Origin: an archaeon
GTDB taxonomy: Archaea; Nanobdellota; Nanobdellia; Woesearchaeales; GW2011-AR15
Assembly: GCA_018671515.1 (NCBI GenBank)
Contig: JABHHN010000039.1
Coordinates: 1-42,001 of the forward strand
Length of the DNA stretch: 42,001 nucleotides
Direction: 5' to 3'
The position numbers and the translations under genes were made by a program. The notes beneath the pieces are model-generated. The model was not told the origin of the DNA. It did not search any database and saw only the letters and a program-made list of their open reading frames with translations. Below are positions 23,601-31,493 of the stretch, piece after piece. Position 1 is the stretch's first letter; every line of letters starts with the position of its first letter.

Positions 23601-24701
23601 ATGGGTTTATTTAAAAAAAAATTTTTGGAACCAGGTAAGGAAGCTGCAGAACCAGATCAAGCGGCAAATAATCAAGAAACTTCTCAATCAATGATGGGTG
23701 GAAGTGGTGGTAATGCAAAATTTGGTATTGAATTAACTAAATTAAAGGCTCAATTTGATCAATTCTCAGAGCTAAGAAAAATATTTGGTGAAAGATTTAC
23801 AAGGATTAATGAACAAGTTGGAGAGCTTAGAGGAATGATCATGGATAGCAATAGGGCTATGCAGGAGATGGAAGTAAAAGTAGTAAAAGCAGTCGATCTT
23901 GTTGAAGCAGTCCATCCTGATAAATTGATGGTGGATGTCAGAAAACAAGATGCAAAAGTAGAGGCACTTAAAGCAAATATTGAAAGTAATGATGCTATGA
24001 TGAAATCTCTTTTGAGTCAACTTAAAGATATAAGACACGATGTTTCTACATTTAGGGGAGTTGAACAGACAGTAAAATTAGCTGAAGATGTAAAAAAAGA
24101 ATTGCTAAATATAAAAAAAGTCCAGGCAAATGTAGAGAGACACGCAGATAAAATAGAAGGTATATTTATTGAATCTCAGAAAAGGTTCCAGGATTTTGAA
24201 AAAATTGATACCAGGATTTCAGAAGTAGAAAAACAGCTTAAACTTGCTACACAGCAATCTGATCAAAACAAGACAAAGATGCCGACATTAGCTAAAAAGA
24301 AAGAAGTCGAAGATTTAATAAATAAATTCAATGATTTTGAAAAACATATGTCAAACATTATTGACTTGATTACAAGAAGATCAAATGAATTACCAAAAGA
24401 TATAAATTTAAGATTCAAAAAGCTTGAAACTACAGTGCAAAATGGATTGGATCATAGACTAAATAAGGCAGAGAAATTTTCAAAAATTTTAGAAGAAATT
24501 GAAAAAAGAGCACCAGAAATAGCAAATCAACTTAATATAACTGATGCAATACAGGCAAATACAGAAGATGCAGAAATTACATCTGGGGAATCTGGTGTAA
24601 AAGAAGAAACTGCTGAAGTTGAAACTGAAAGTAAGGGTTTCTTTAGTAAAATATTGGGAAAGAAAAAGGGACAAAAAGAAGAGAAATCTTCTGATTCTTA
24701 A
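23601..24701 (+). CDS. Long coiled-coil protein
   Basis: 366 residues, soluble. A basic N-terminus (GLFKKKFLEPGK) and a Gly/Gln-rich linker precede about 250 residues of continuous heptad-like helix (for example FERFTRIN-type and ISEVEKQLKLATQQ segments). An acidic stretch and a terminal patch FFSKILGKKKGQKEEKSS, which could contact membrane, close it. No enzyme motif. I recognise it only as a coiled-coil scaffold; similar proteins sit near sensory or surface-appendage genes in related archaea, but that comparison is from memory and weak. Upstream neighbour is the PAS protein. Confidence 0.65.
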   Translation: MGLFKKKFLEPGKEAAEPDQAANNQETSQSMMGGSGGNAKFGIELTKLKAQFDQFSELRKIFGERFTRINEQVGELRGMIMDSNRAMQEMEVKVVKAVDLVEAVHPDKLMVDVRKQDAKVEALKANIESNDAMMKSLLSQLKDIRHDVSTFRGVEQTVKLAEDVKKELLNIKKVQANVERHADKIEGIFIESQKRFQDFEKIDTRISEVEKQLKLATQQSDQNKTKMPTLAKKKEVEDLINKFNDFEKHMSNIIDLITRRSNELPKDINLRFKKLETTVQNGLDHRLNKAEKFSKILEEIEKRAPEIANQLNITDAIQANTEDAEITSGESGVKEETAEVETESKGFFSKILGKKKGQKEEKSSDS

Positions 24702-24724
24702 TTAAAAAATAAAATAAAAAAGAA

Positions 24725-24901
24725 TTATTTTCTATCTTTATACAGAAGTCTTACTGCGTATTTTATGACGTCAGTCCTGCTCGTAAAATCCCCATCAGAT
24801 TCACTGATTAATTGATCTATTTTTAATGTAAGTCCTTCAGGAATTTTTATTGTGTCATATTTATTTTGTATTTTTCCTACTCTTCTTTTTACCATTTTCA
24901 T
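24725..24901 (-). CDS. Ribbon-helix-helix DNA-binding protein
   Basis: 58 residues from ATG 24901 (or 56 from 24895). The strand YDTIKIPEGLTLKIDQLI followed by SRTDVIKYAVRLLYKDRK is a ribbon-helix-helix fold with the conserved R-(T/S)-D/E-hyphen-V/I-I turn. One of three such small regulators in this window. Convergent with the coiled-coil gene. Target unknown. Confidence 0.75.
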   Translation of the reverse strand: MKMVKRRVGKIQNKYDTIKIPEGLTLKIDQLISESDGDFTSRTDVIKYAVRLLYKDRK

Positions 24902-25077
24902 TACCTATTATATAATATTATTCAATCAAAATATATTTATATATTTTTTGTATATTACTCTTATTAAGTGATTATCTGTTGTTTATCCTGGAACGTGACA
25001 TTTATGGCACAAAATATATAAATTAGGATAATATTTCTAATTATTAAAATAATATATTTAAAATTTGGTGATTTTTA

Positions 25078-25230
25078 ATGGATAAAAAAGAATATGATGT
25101 TTATGATTTAAGACTTCAAGTATCCTTAATGAATAAAATTAGGCAAAAGATAGAATCATATGATGGTTTATTTGATGATGAGAGTGATTATATAACTCAT
25201 TGCATTATAGATTTTCATAGGAAAAATTAA
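25078..25230 (+). CDS. Small ribbon-helix-helix-like protein
   Basis: 50 residues: VYDLRLQVSLMNKIRQKIES, then DDESDYITHCIIDFHRKN. The pattern strand, helix, S/D-E-hyphen-Y-I, helix fits the ribbon-helix-helix family, with an acidic turn in place of the usual S/R. A TATA-like AAATATATAAAT lies about 60 bp upstream. TATCCT/AGGATA motifs occur around it (24984, 25025, 25330, 25351). Confidence is limited by its short length. Confidence 0.55.
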   Translation: MDKKEYDVYDLRLQVSLMNKIRQKIESYDGLFDDESDYITHCIIDFHRKN

Positions 25231-25401
25231 TTTTCACTTTCTTTTTATTACTTGACGTGTATTTATTTCCTTAATTATTAGTAAAAATTACACATCAATT
25301 ATTTTTACCCTACAAAAATTATATTTATTTATCCTATATATGTTAATACTTATCCTAAGTGTTTCATTAAGTTAATAAATTTGGCATAGGGAATATCAAG
25401 T

Positions 25402-26331
25402 ATGTTAAATCTACAAACATTAGTTCTTTTTATTAAATCTGCAAGATTAAATCGGACATTTACAGGTATTAGTGCAACATTGATTCCCATTTCAATTGCC
25501 AATAGATTTGATTTTGATATATTGCTATTTTTATTATCATCAATGATACTTTATGGGGCTGTTGCAATTCATAATGCTAAAAAAGACAATGATTATCCTT
25601 TACCTGATAGTACATCTAAAGTCATAATTTTTCTTTTGATTTTTGCAATATATTTGGCTTCAAGAGAAAAAATTGTTTTTATAGGTATAGTGGTTTTATT
25701 TATATTAGGTATTTTATATAACTTAGTTTCAAGATATATTGTTGCGGGGGACGCTACAATTATTGCATTTTCTCATATAGCATGGCCTATGTTTATTTCT
25801 TCAACTATTTTGGGGCTTTCTAAAAATTATAAATTTGTATTTCCAATTATTATGTATGTCATATTTTGGTTTTTACTTCATTTAAAGAATCTAAAAGATA
25901 CTATTGGTGATAAAAAAAGAGGTTATAAGACAATAACAACAAATTTCAAAAACGGAAGAGAAATTACGCTTGTTTCATCACAAATATCTTATATTTTTAT
26001 GATTATATTTTTCTTTGTTTTTAATTTTAAATATAAATTAATTTTCTCATTAATTTTATTATTTGTTAGTTTATCAGTATTTATCAAAATAAAGATTGAA
26101 GATGATATTTATGTTGCAAATTTACTTAAATTTAGTATGATATTATTTTTTTCAATGTTAATATTTGAATTTTCAGGGTTTTCATTAATTTTTGGAATTT
26201 GTTTTTTTCAGGTGTCAACATATATTATTCATTTTATTAAATTGGCAGATTTTACTTTTTCATTCCCTAAATCAATTCACAACACAATAGAAAAATTCAA
26301 ATTAAAAATTCAGAGTAGGCGTTATTTTTGA
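25402..26331 (+). CDS. UbiA-family prenyltransferase
   Basis: 309-residue integral membrane enzyme with about eight helices. It has both Asp-rich prenyl-diphosphate/Mg sites: N58-A-K-K-D62-N-D64 in HNAKKDNDYPL, a variant of NDxxD, and D166-T-I-G-D170-K-K-R-G in the second. UbiA enzymes transfer isoprenoid chains to aromatic or lipid acceptors; in archaea they include digeranylgeranylglyceryl-phosphate synthase. The adjacent overlapping reductase gene fits an isoprenoid-lipid pathway. The first motif departs from the archaeal lipid synthase consensus, so the acceptor is uncertain. Confidence 0.85.
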   Translation: MLNLQTLVLFIKSARLNRTFTGISATLIPISIANRFDFDILLFLLSSMILYGAVAIHNAKKDNDYPLPDSTSKVIIFLLIFAIYLASREKIVFIGIVVLFILGILYNLVSRYIVAGDATIIAFSHIAWPMFISSTILGLSKNYKFVFPIIMYVIFWFLLHLKNLKDTIGDKKRGYKTITTNFKNGREITLVSSQISYIFMIIFFFVFNFKYKLIFSLILLFVSLSVFIKIKIEDDIYVANLLKFSMILFFSMLIFEFSGFSLIFGICFFQVSTYIIHFIKLADFTFSFPKSIHNTIEKFKLKIQSRRYF

Positions 26332-27491
26332 AATTAAATAATATTATAATTTTGGGTGCGGGTATAGCAGGAACTGGGTTATCTTTTAATTTAAAGAGAT
26401 TAGGTTATACAGGGAAAATAACATTATTAGATTCAAATGAAATTGCAGCTAATAAAGCCCATAGTACAAAAACAATACTGAAAAAAATTAAGGAAGAATA
26501 TTCAATACCTTATTATCACAAATATGACAAAATTGCTTTTTGTAATTATGATAATCCTTTTTTTCTTGATATTGATGCTTATTCTGTTAAATATGAGGAT
26601 ATGTGTAATTATTTTTTTGAAAATTCAAATGCAGAATTCAAAAAAGAAAAAGGAATGGATATTGTGAATAATACATTAATAACTAATAAATCAAAACATA
26701 AATTTGATTTGTTAATTGATTGTACGGGAAGGTCATTTTTTGTAAGAAAAAAATTTAAATTACCAATGTCTGAAAGATTTTGGATTGCTAAATTAAAAAT
26801 TCTAAAAAATAATCAAAATATTAAGACAAATCATATGTATTGGTTTACAGATGAAAAAGGATATTTTGAGGAATTTTGTCCGTATGAAGATCATATTGCG
26901 GTTGGAGATTATTTATACTCTGATAAAATAGATTTTAGTAGGATTAAATTACCTGAAAAACTTTATAGAAATAAGGCTTTAAATAATATAGAAATAATTA
27001 AAGAATTTAGAGCAGTAATTCCTTCTTCTCCTAGATTTCCTTTATATTACAAAAAAAAGATTGCATTTTTAGGGGATTCATTTGGAAATGCACCTACTTC
27101 AAGTGCATATGGGTCAGAAGCAATATTAGAAACATCTAAAATACTTTCATGTTGTATAATAAATAATAATATGCATATGTATGAAAAAATGTGGAAAAAA
27201 AAGTATTTGGATTCATATATTAAATATTTAATAGTTAAATATGATATGTTTACAAATTCAAAATTTATAAAAAAAATAAAAAATTATCCAGATAATTATT
27301 CTTTTTTTAATATATTTAAAAAATATCCTGAGCAAGTCATAAAATATTTGGAGGATCCTAATTATGTTTTTGAGTGTTTAAATGAACTAAGTTCAGAAAA
27401 TAAATTTCCAAAGATACAAAAATTATTTAGGGCATATTATTATTTATTTCTTCATACTAGGACATATTTTGAATCATTAAGAAAATTCTAA
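26328..27491 (+). CDS. FAD-dependent oxidoreductase, geranylgeranyl-reductase-like
   Basis: 387 residues. The N-terminal Rossmann motif IIILGAGIAGTGLSFNL binds FAD (Gly10, Gly12, Gly15); LLIDCTGRS follows the typical position of the family; and FLGDSFGNAPTSSAYGSEAILETSKIL is the second FAD-contact motif with its Asp. Members saturate isoprenoid chains or act as halogenase/hydroxylase-like enzymes. The start TTG overlaps the UbiA stop (TTGA, 26328-26331), so the two are translated in concert. The C-terminal about 100 residues are very basic and helical. Confidence 0.82.
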   Translation: MKLNNIIILGAGIAGTGLSFNLKRLGYTGKITLLDSNEIAANKAHSTKTILKKIKEEYSIPYYHKYDKIAFCNYDNPFFLDIDAYSVKYEDMCNYFFENSNAEFKKEKGMDIVNNTLITNKSKHKFDLLIDCTGRSFFVRKKFKLPMSERFWIAKLKILKNNQNIKTNHMYWFTDEKGYFEEFCPYEDHIAVGDYLYSDKIDFSRIKLPEKLYRNKALNNIEIIKEFRAVIPSSPRFPLYYKKKIAFLGDSFGNAPTSSAYGSEAILETSKILSCCIINNNMHMYEKMWKKKYLDSYIKYLIVKYDMFTNSKFIKKIKNYPDNYSFFNIFKKYPEQVIKYLEDPNYVFECLNELSSENKFPKIQKLFRAYYYLFLHTRTYFESLRKF

Positions 27492-28577
27492 AAATAGTAT
27501 GTTTTCTAAAGAAACTTTTTTTGTAATTTTAGTGAATTTTTTCCTCAAGAATGCTTCTAAAAAAGCTTTAATGACTAATGAATAAAAATTATTTTTATTT
27601 TTTTGAATTGATATAGGGTATTTAATTGAACATTTTGTAACATTTTTGGAAGATCTTATGTCAAAAATTCCCCATCCTAAAACACTAAATAGATTTTTTA
27701 GTATTTCTATTTCATTATCTTTGGAATTTTTTAATAATGTTTTTTTAAAAGAATTTATTGTGTTATACAAACTTTTTTCTATTAAATGTTCACAATTATG
27801 TTTTTCATATATATAATAGATTATGTCTAGTGGTAAAGGCCATGGCATAATACATAATTTATCAAACAAAACTAATTTATCAGTATCATTAAGTTTAATT
27901 TTTTTAAATTTAACAAATTCATCAAAACTTTTTAATGGTATATTTTCATCAATATTTTTTAGTGTCTCAAAATATTTTTGGTCTTTTGAATCATCATAGA
28001 TTTCAATATTTTTTTTGCTTTTTTCTTTATTAATTTTTTCAAATTTTAAATGACATATTTTATCACAGGATTTTTTGCAGATTCCTTCTGTTGCATAATT
28101 ATATCCAGTCATTGCTTCAAGTATTTCTTTTCCAAAACAAACTCTAAATTCATTTATTCCAGTTTTTCTACATACTATATTTCCACTTCCGTTTAATTTT
28201 ATAATTTCAGCATTTTTAGAGACAGAAAATTTAGTCATACATGTGGCACCACCAGTAGAAAAAACTTTGAGAATATATTTTATGGATTCTTCTAATATGA
28301 TTTTTGGAACGGGTTTTATTCTTGATTTACTAACATAAAATTTCCCTAATGATGTGCCAATTTCTCCCCAAATTTTTTTGGCATTATTTTCACCTAAAGA
28401 ATTAATAGTGTTATTTTGAAGATCTGAAATTATGTCTTCAAAAATATAAATTTGTCTTCTTGTTTTTTCTTTAAAACTAAATTTTCTTGTTGTTTTACTT
28501 ATGATTATTCCTGGATAATCTATTTTGATTATTTTGGGAAAAAATAAATTTCTAAGGAGGTATTTTTTTGGAGACAT
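27477..28577 (-). CDS. V4R-like domain protein of the KaiC operon
   Basis: 366 residues. The middle segment CFGKEILEAMTGYN then ATEGICKKSCDKICHLKFEKI matches the end of a V4R domain, which in other proteins binds small hydrophobic ligands and often carries Cys in this place. A second, eroded copy without cysteines closes the protein (VIKAFLEAFLRKKF...ENILFLEFS). In between lies a helical region. It is the last gene of an operon with an AbrB-like and a KaiC-like protein (17-bp gap), and overlaps the convergent reductase gene by 15 bp. A ligand-sensing role is inference. Confidence 0.6.
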   Translation of the reverse strand: MSPKKYLLRNLFFPKIIKIDYPGIIISKTTRKFSFKEKTRRQIYIFEDIISDLQNNTINSLGENNAKKIWGEIGTSLGKFYVSKSRIKPVPKIILEESIKYILKVFSTGGATCMTKFSVSKNAEIIKLNGSGNIVCRKTGINEFRVCFGKEILEAMTGYNYATEGICKKSCDKICHLKFEKINKEKSKKNIEIYDDSKDQKYFETLKNIDENIPLKSFDEFVKFKKIKLNDTDKLVLFDKLCIMPWPLPLDIIYYIYEKHNCEHLIEKSLYNTINSFKKTLLKNSKDNEIEILKNLFSVLGWGIFDIRSSKNVTKCSIKYPISIQKNKNNFYSLVIKAFLEAFLRKKFTKITKKVSLENILFLEFS

Positions 28578-28594
28578 TTAAAATTTATAGATTA

Positions 28595-29296
28595 TTATTC
28601 ATCATTTAGAATTTTAATTCCTTTTTTACTGATATTAAACATCAAAGAGGTGTCATATTGTTTTGTCCATCTCATTTTAGGAATAAAAATTCTTCTTTCA
28701 ATTGATCCAAGAGAGATATAATCTAATTCAACTAACCCATCTATTTTGAAAGTTAAGAGGCTATTAATTTCTTTTACAAAATCATTTTTTTCAAGAACTA
28801 AAAGTATTGATAATCCTTCTCTTTTAAATAATGAAAATGCATTAGAAAGAATTTTTCTAGCTGATTTTTTTTCTTCATCGCTAATTTGTGAGGATTTATA
28901 ATATGAAAAGAATCCATTGAAACTATCAATAACGATTCTTTTAATTTTTTTATCTTCTTTTATTGTTTTAAATATTTTATAAGCGACGGTTTCAAAGTCA
29001 TTATAATCAAAACAATATGTTTTAATTTTATTTTTTTTCTCAAATGTGGTGTATTCTTTTCCAAAGTTCATAGTTTGCATTACTTTATCAATATTTGTTC
29101 TTGGTTCTTCAAGATTGATATATACGCTTTTTTCTCCATTTTTAGCTCCAGCTAAAACATAATGTATTGCAAATAAAGATTTTCCTACTCCTGCAGGTCC
29201 AATAAGTCCAATCACACTATCGTCTGGGAATCCACCTTCAATCATAGAATCTAATTTTTTTATTCCTGTATTTATTCTTTTAATCATTAATTTCAC
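28595..29296 (-). CDS. KaiC-like RecA-superfamily ATPase
   Basis: 233 residues, a single KaiC domain: ININTGIKKLDSMIEGGFP-type start, Walker A GPAGVGKS (Gly33-Ser40), YINLEEPR after the second strand, and Walker B RIVIDSF. Single-domain archaeal KaiC-like proteins are signalling ATPases, for example tied to motility; they are not clock proteins. The start abuts the stop of the AbrB-like gene with no gap; the V4R-like gene follows. An ATPase that reads a sensor partner is a reasonable inference. Confidence 0.9.
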   Translation of the reverse strand: MKLMIKRINTGIKKLDSMIEGGFPDDSVIGLIGPAGVGKSLFAIHYVLAGAKNGEKSVYINLEEPRTNIDKVMQTMNFGKEYTTFEKKNKIKTYCFDYNDFETVAYKIFKTIKEDKKIKRIVIDSFNGFFSYYKSSQISDEEKKSARKILSNAFSLFKREGLSILLVLEKNDFVKEINSLLTFKIDGLVELDYISLGSIERRIFIPKMRWTKQYDTSLMFNISKKGIKILNDE

Positions 29297-29599
29297 CTAT
29301 AAGTTTAATTTATCCACAACATAAACATATATTGATTTGAATTTTGAATCAACTTTGTGGCATAGGACATCTTTGCTTTTTTTAATATCTTTTCTTAGTT
29401 CTCTTGGAATTAAAAAATATTTTGTGGCATCATTTTTTCCTCTTAAAGAGATTCTCGAAGTGATATTAATAGCGTCTTCGGCCAAGACAAGTATGTTTTC
29501 TGTATGTCCTTTGAGTTGTAAAGCTTCATCTTTGTTCATAATTATATTATAAACAATTTTATCATCATTTAACACTTTAGTTCCTAATACTGATGCCAT
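29297..29599 (-). CDS. Small AbrB-like protein upstream of KaiC-like gene
   Basis: 100 residues. The C-terminal half, ITSRISLRGKNDATKYFLIPRELRKDI, resembles the SpoVT/AbrB swapped-hairpin DNA-binding fold, and a basic beta-rich tail follows. Its stop is directly followed by the KaiC-like start, so they are co-translated. I recognise the pattern TKYFLIPRELR but cannot name a family with certainty. Likely a DNA- or protein-binding partner of the ATPase. Confidence 0.6.
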   Translation of the reverse strand: MASVLGTKVLNDDKIVYNIIMNKDEALQLKGHTENILVLAEDAINITSRISLRGKNDATKYFLIPRELRKDIKKSKDVLCHKVDSKFKSIYVYVVDKLNL

Positions 29600-30135
29600 A
29601 ATATTTACCTCTTTAGTTATTAATTATTTTTATTAATTTTTGCTATTTTATATAATTTTCGGATAATTTTTGTTTTTTTGTACAATAAAATAAAAATATT
29701 TATCCCAAAAATACATATTTTTCATCATTTTTTCAATGAAAATATCTCCTTTTAATATTCAATATAAGATTATACTAAAAATGATACAATATTATTGACT
29801 CTCCAGTAACTCTAAATCTTTATATACTATAAATTAAGTCTAATCTCTATATCGGGGGATGTGCATTGTATTTAAATATAGATAGGAATACGAATATTAA
29901 TCTAAAAAAGCAATTTTTTCAATTATTAGATTTCAAAAGATTTAAATACTATTGTATTAAAAACAATATAATGTTATATTTTAAAAAATACAATGTATTT
30001 TTTTTGATAAATATGTTTTCCTTTAATTTTAATTTTTGGCAACTGCCTATTTGGAAATATTTATAAAGAAAATAATATAATATTATATTAAAAAAGATAT
30101 AATGTTGTTAAATTGATAAAAATAGTGAATAACAA
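29600..30135. other. 536-bp gene-poor A+T-rich region
   Basis: No convincing gene. A TATA-like TTTATATA (29818-29825) is followed about 30 bp later by GGGGGATGTGCATTG, so a short transcript is possible. An open frame of 66 codons from the TTG at 29866 has Asn/Lys/Phe-rich composition and no recognisable domain. Near 29965-30110 there are repeated AT palindromes of the type ATAATGTTATAT and ATAATATTATAT. This may be the promoter region for both the minus-strand KaiC operon and the gene at 30136. Confidence 0.4.
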
Positions 30136-30732
30136 GTGAGTATAGGAAACGAATTGGAATTGAAGATAGTAAGTATATTCAATAGAGATATCACTGGCAT
30201 GTATAGTATAAATCAAATTTCTAAAATTCTTAAAAAAGCATACCCTCATATCAATAAAAAAGTTAATGATTTAATTTCTGAGAATGTCCTTAAAAAAATA
30301 GTTATTGGAAGAAGTTATCTATGTTCTATTAACTTAAATAATGAAAAAGCTATAGTTCTTCTTACATTAAATAAAATAAATGAAAAAGATGGTTTTATTA
30401 AAAAAAATAAAAAAATAAAATCAATTGTAAAAGATATAAAAAAAATCAGATTGAACTATAAAGTCCATACAATATTTTCATATGATACTAAATTATTTTT
30501 TGTATTAGATTATAAAAATGATGATGAATCAATACTCTCAAATCATCCAGAAATAAAAAATCAAGATCCTAATTTCCTCTCAGTAGAAAACTTTTATGAA
30601 AAAATATTGGAAGATAAATCACTAATTCAAGATTCAATTATAATGTACTCCCACGAAAAATATTTTGAATTAATTCAAAATATTGAGGATAAATTGTTCC
30701 TAAGGGGCAGTTTATTTTCAAATAACAACTAA
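30136..30732 (+). CDS. Winged-helix domain protein, unknown output
   Basis: 198 residues from GTG 30136. Residues 5-60 form a winged helix (IVSIFNRDITGMYSINQISKILKKAYPHINKKVNDLISENVLKKIVIGRSYLCSIN). The C-terminal about 130 residues are alpha/beta with VHTIFSYDTKLFFVLDY, reminiscent of a nucleotidyltransferase-like fold that has lost its active-site acids, and no clear motif. Related two-domain regulators are common in DPANN genomes. It lies 26 bp upstream of an exported protein gene and may be co-transcribed with it. Confidence 0.6.
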   Translation: MSIGNELELKIVSIFNRDITGMYSINQISKILKKAYPHINKKVNDLISENVLKKIVIGRSYLCSINLNNEKAIVLLTLNKINEKDGFIKKNKKIKSIVKDIKKIRLNYKVHTIFSYDTKLFFVLDYKNDDESILSNHPEIKNQDPNFLSVENFYEKILEDKSLIQDSIIMYSHEKYFELIQNIEDKLFLRGSLFSNNN

Positions 30733-30758
30733 AAAAACAAAATTTACCACATAAACAA

Positions 30759-31493
30759 ATGAAGTCAATGAAAAGAACAACAATAGTAGTATTTATACTA
30801 TTTTGTACTCTAATAATATCTTCAATTGTTCTTGCTCAATTAGATAATTCCTCTTCTTCTTCAATAGATTTGAAGAATACACTTAATTTAACTAACGAAA
30901 CCAAATTTTCTAATAAAACTCTTAATTCAACAATTAGAATAAATAATTCAGGTTTGATTTTGTATACAAGTAAGTTAGTCTATGATATCGATGAAGGAAT
31001 AGAAATACATCTAAATGTAACAAACAAAACAGATGCAAGACTAGAATTAATTACTCAAAATACAAGATATTATTATCTCAATCCTCCTGAAAAACTAGAA
31101 TTTTATCCAAGACATATTGGAAATTATTCAATTGAATTATATAGGAAAGGAATTCTTCTAACAAATTATAACTTTGTTGTTACAGTAAATGAGAAAGAAT
31201 TGAATAATAATTCTCAAATAAATAATAGCTTAAATGATCCTGAAATTATAATTGAAAAAAGTTATTTTAATTTAAGTGAGACAATAAATATTTCTGTTGA
31301 TTCAGGAAAATACAATTTATCTAAAGTCAGAATTGCAATAAAATCACCATTTAAAACATATGTTTTATTAGGAATTAGCTCAAAAAAATTATTATTTTTC
31401 CCAAAAAATATTGGAAGACATATAATAGAACTAATACATGAAGGGGAAATCATTAAACAAAAATTAATTTATGTTGTAACATCAAGTTTTTGA
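30759..31493 (+). CDS. Exported protein with two beta-sandwich repeats
   Basis: 244 residues. Signal peptide (MKSMKRTTIVVFILFCTLIISSIVLAQ) with likely cleavage after Ala26. Two homologous about 75-residue modules follow: YTSKLVYDIDEGIEIHLNV to NYNFVV, and EKSYFNLSETINISV to KLIYVV, both carrying FYPRHIG/FFPKNIG then IELYRKGILL/IELIHEGEII. The Ser/Asn-rich N-terminal part holds many N-glycosylation sequons. No membrane anchor at the C-terminus. The 3' end overlaps the convergent secreted-protein gene by 25 bp. Confidence 0.7.
   Translation: MKSMKRTTIVVFILFCTLIISSIVLAQLDNSSSSSIDLKNTLNLTNETKFSNKTLNSTIRINNSGLILYTSKLVYDIDEGIEIHLNVTNKTDARLELITQNTRYYYLNPPEKLEFYPRHIGNYSIELYRKGILLTNYNFVVTVNEKELNNNSQINNSLNDPEIIIEKSYFNLSETINISVDSGKYNLSKVRIAIKSPFKTYVLLGISSKKLLFFPKNIGRHIIELIHEGEIIKQKLIYVVTSSF

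Noticed and set aside
29866-30066. 66-codon ORF from TTG
   Set aside because: A TATA box and G-rich site precede it, but the product is Asn/Lys/Phe-rich without a domain. Kept only as a note to the intergenic region.
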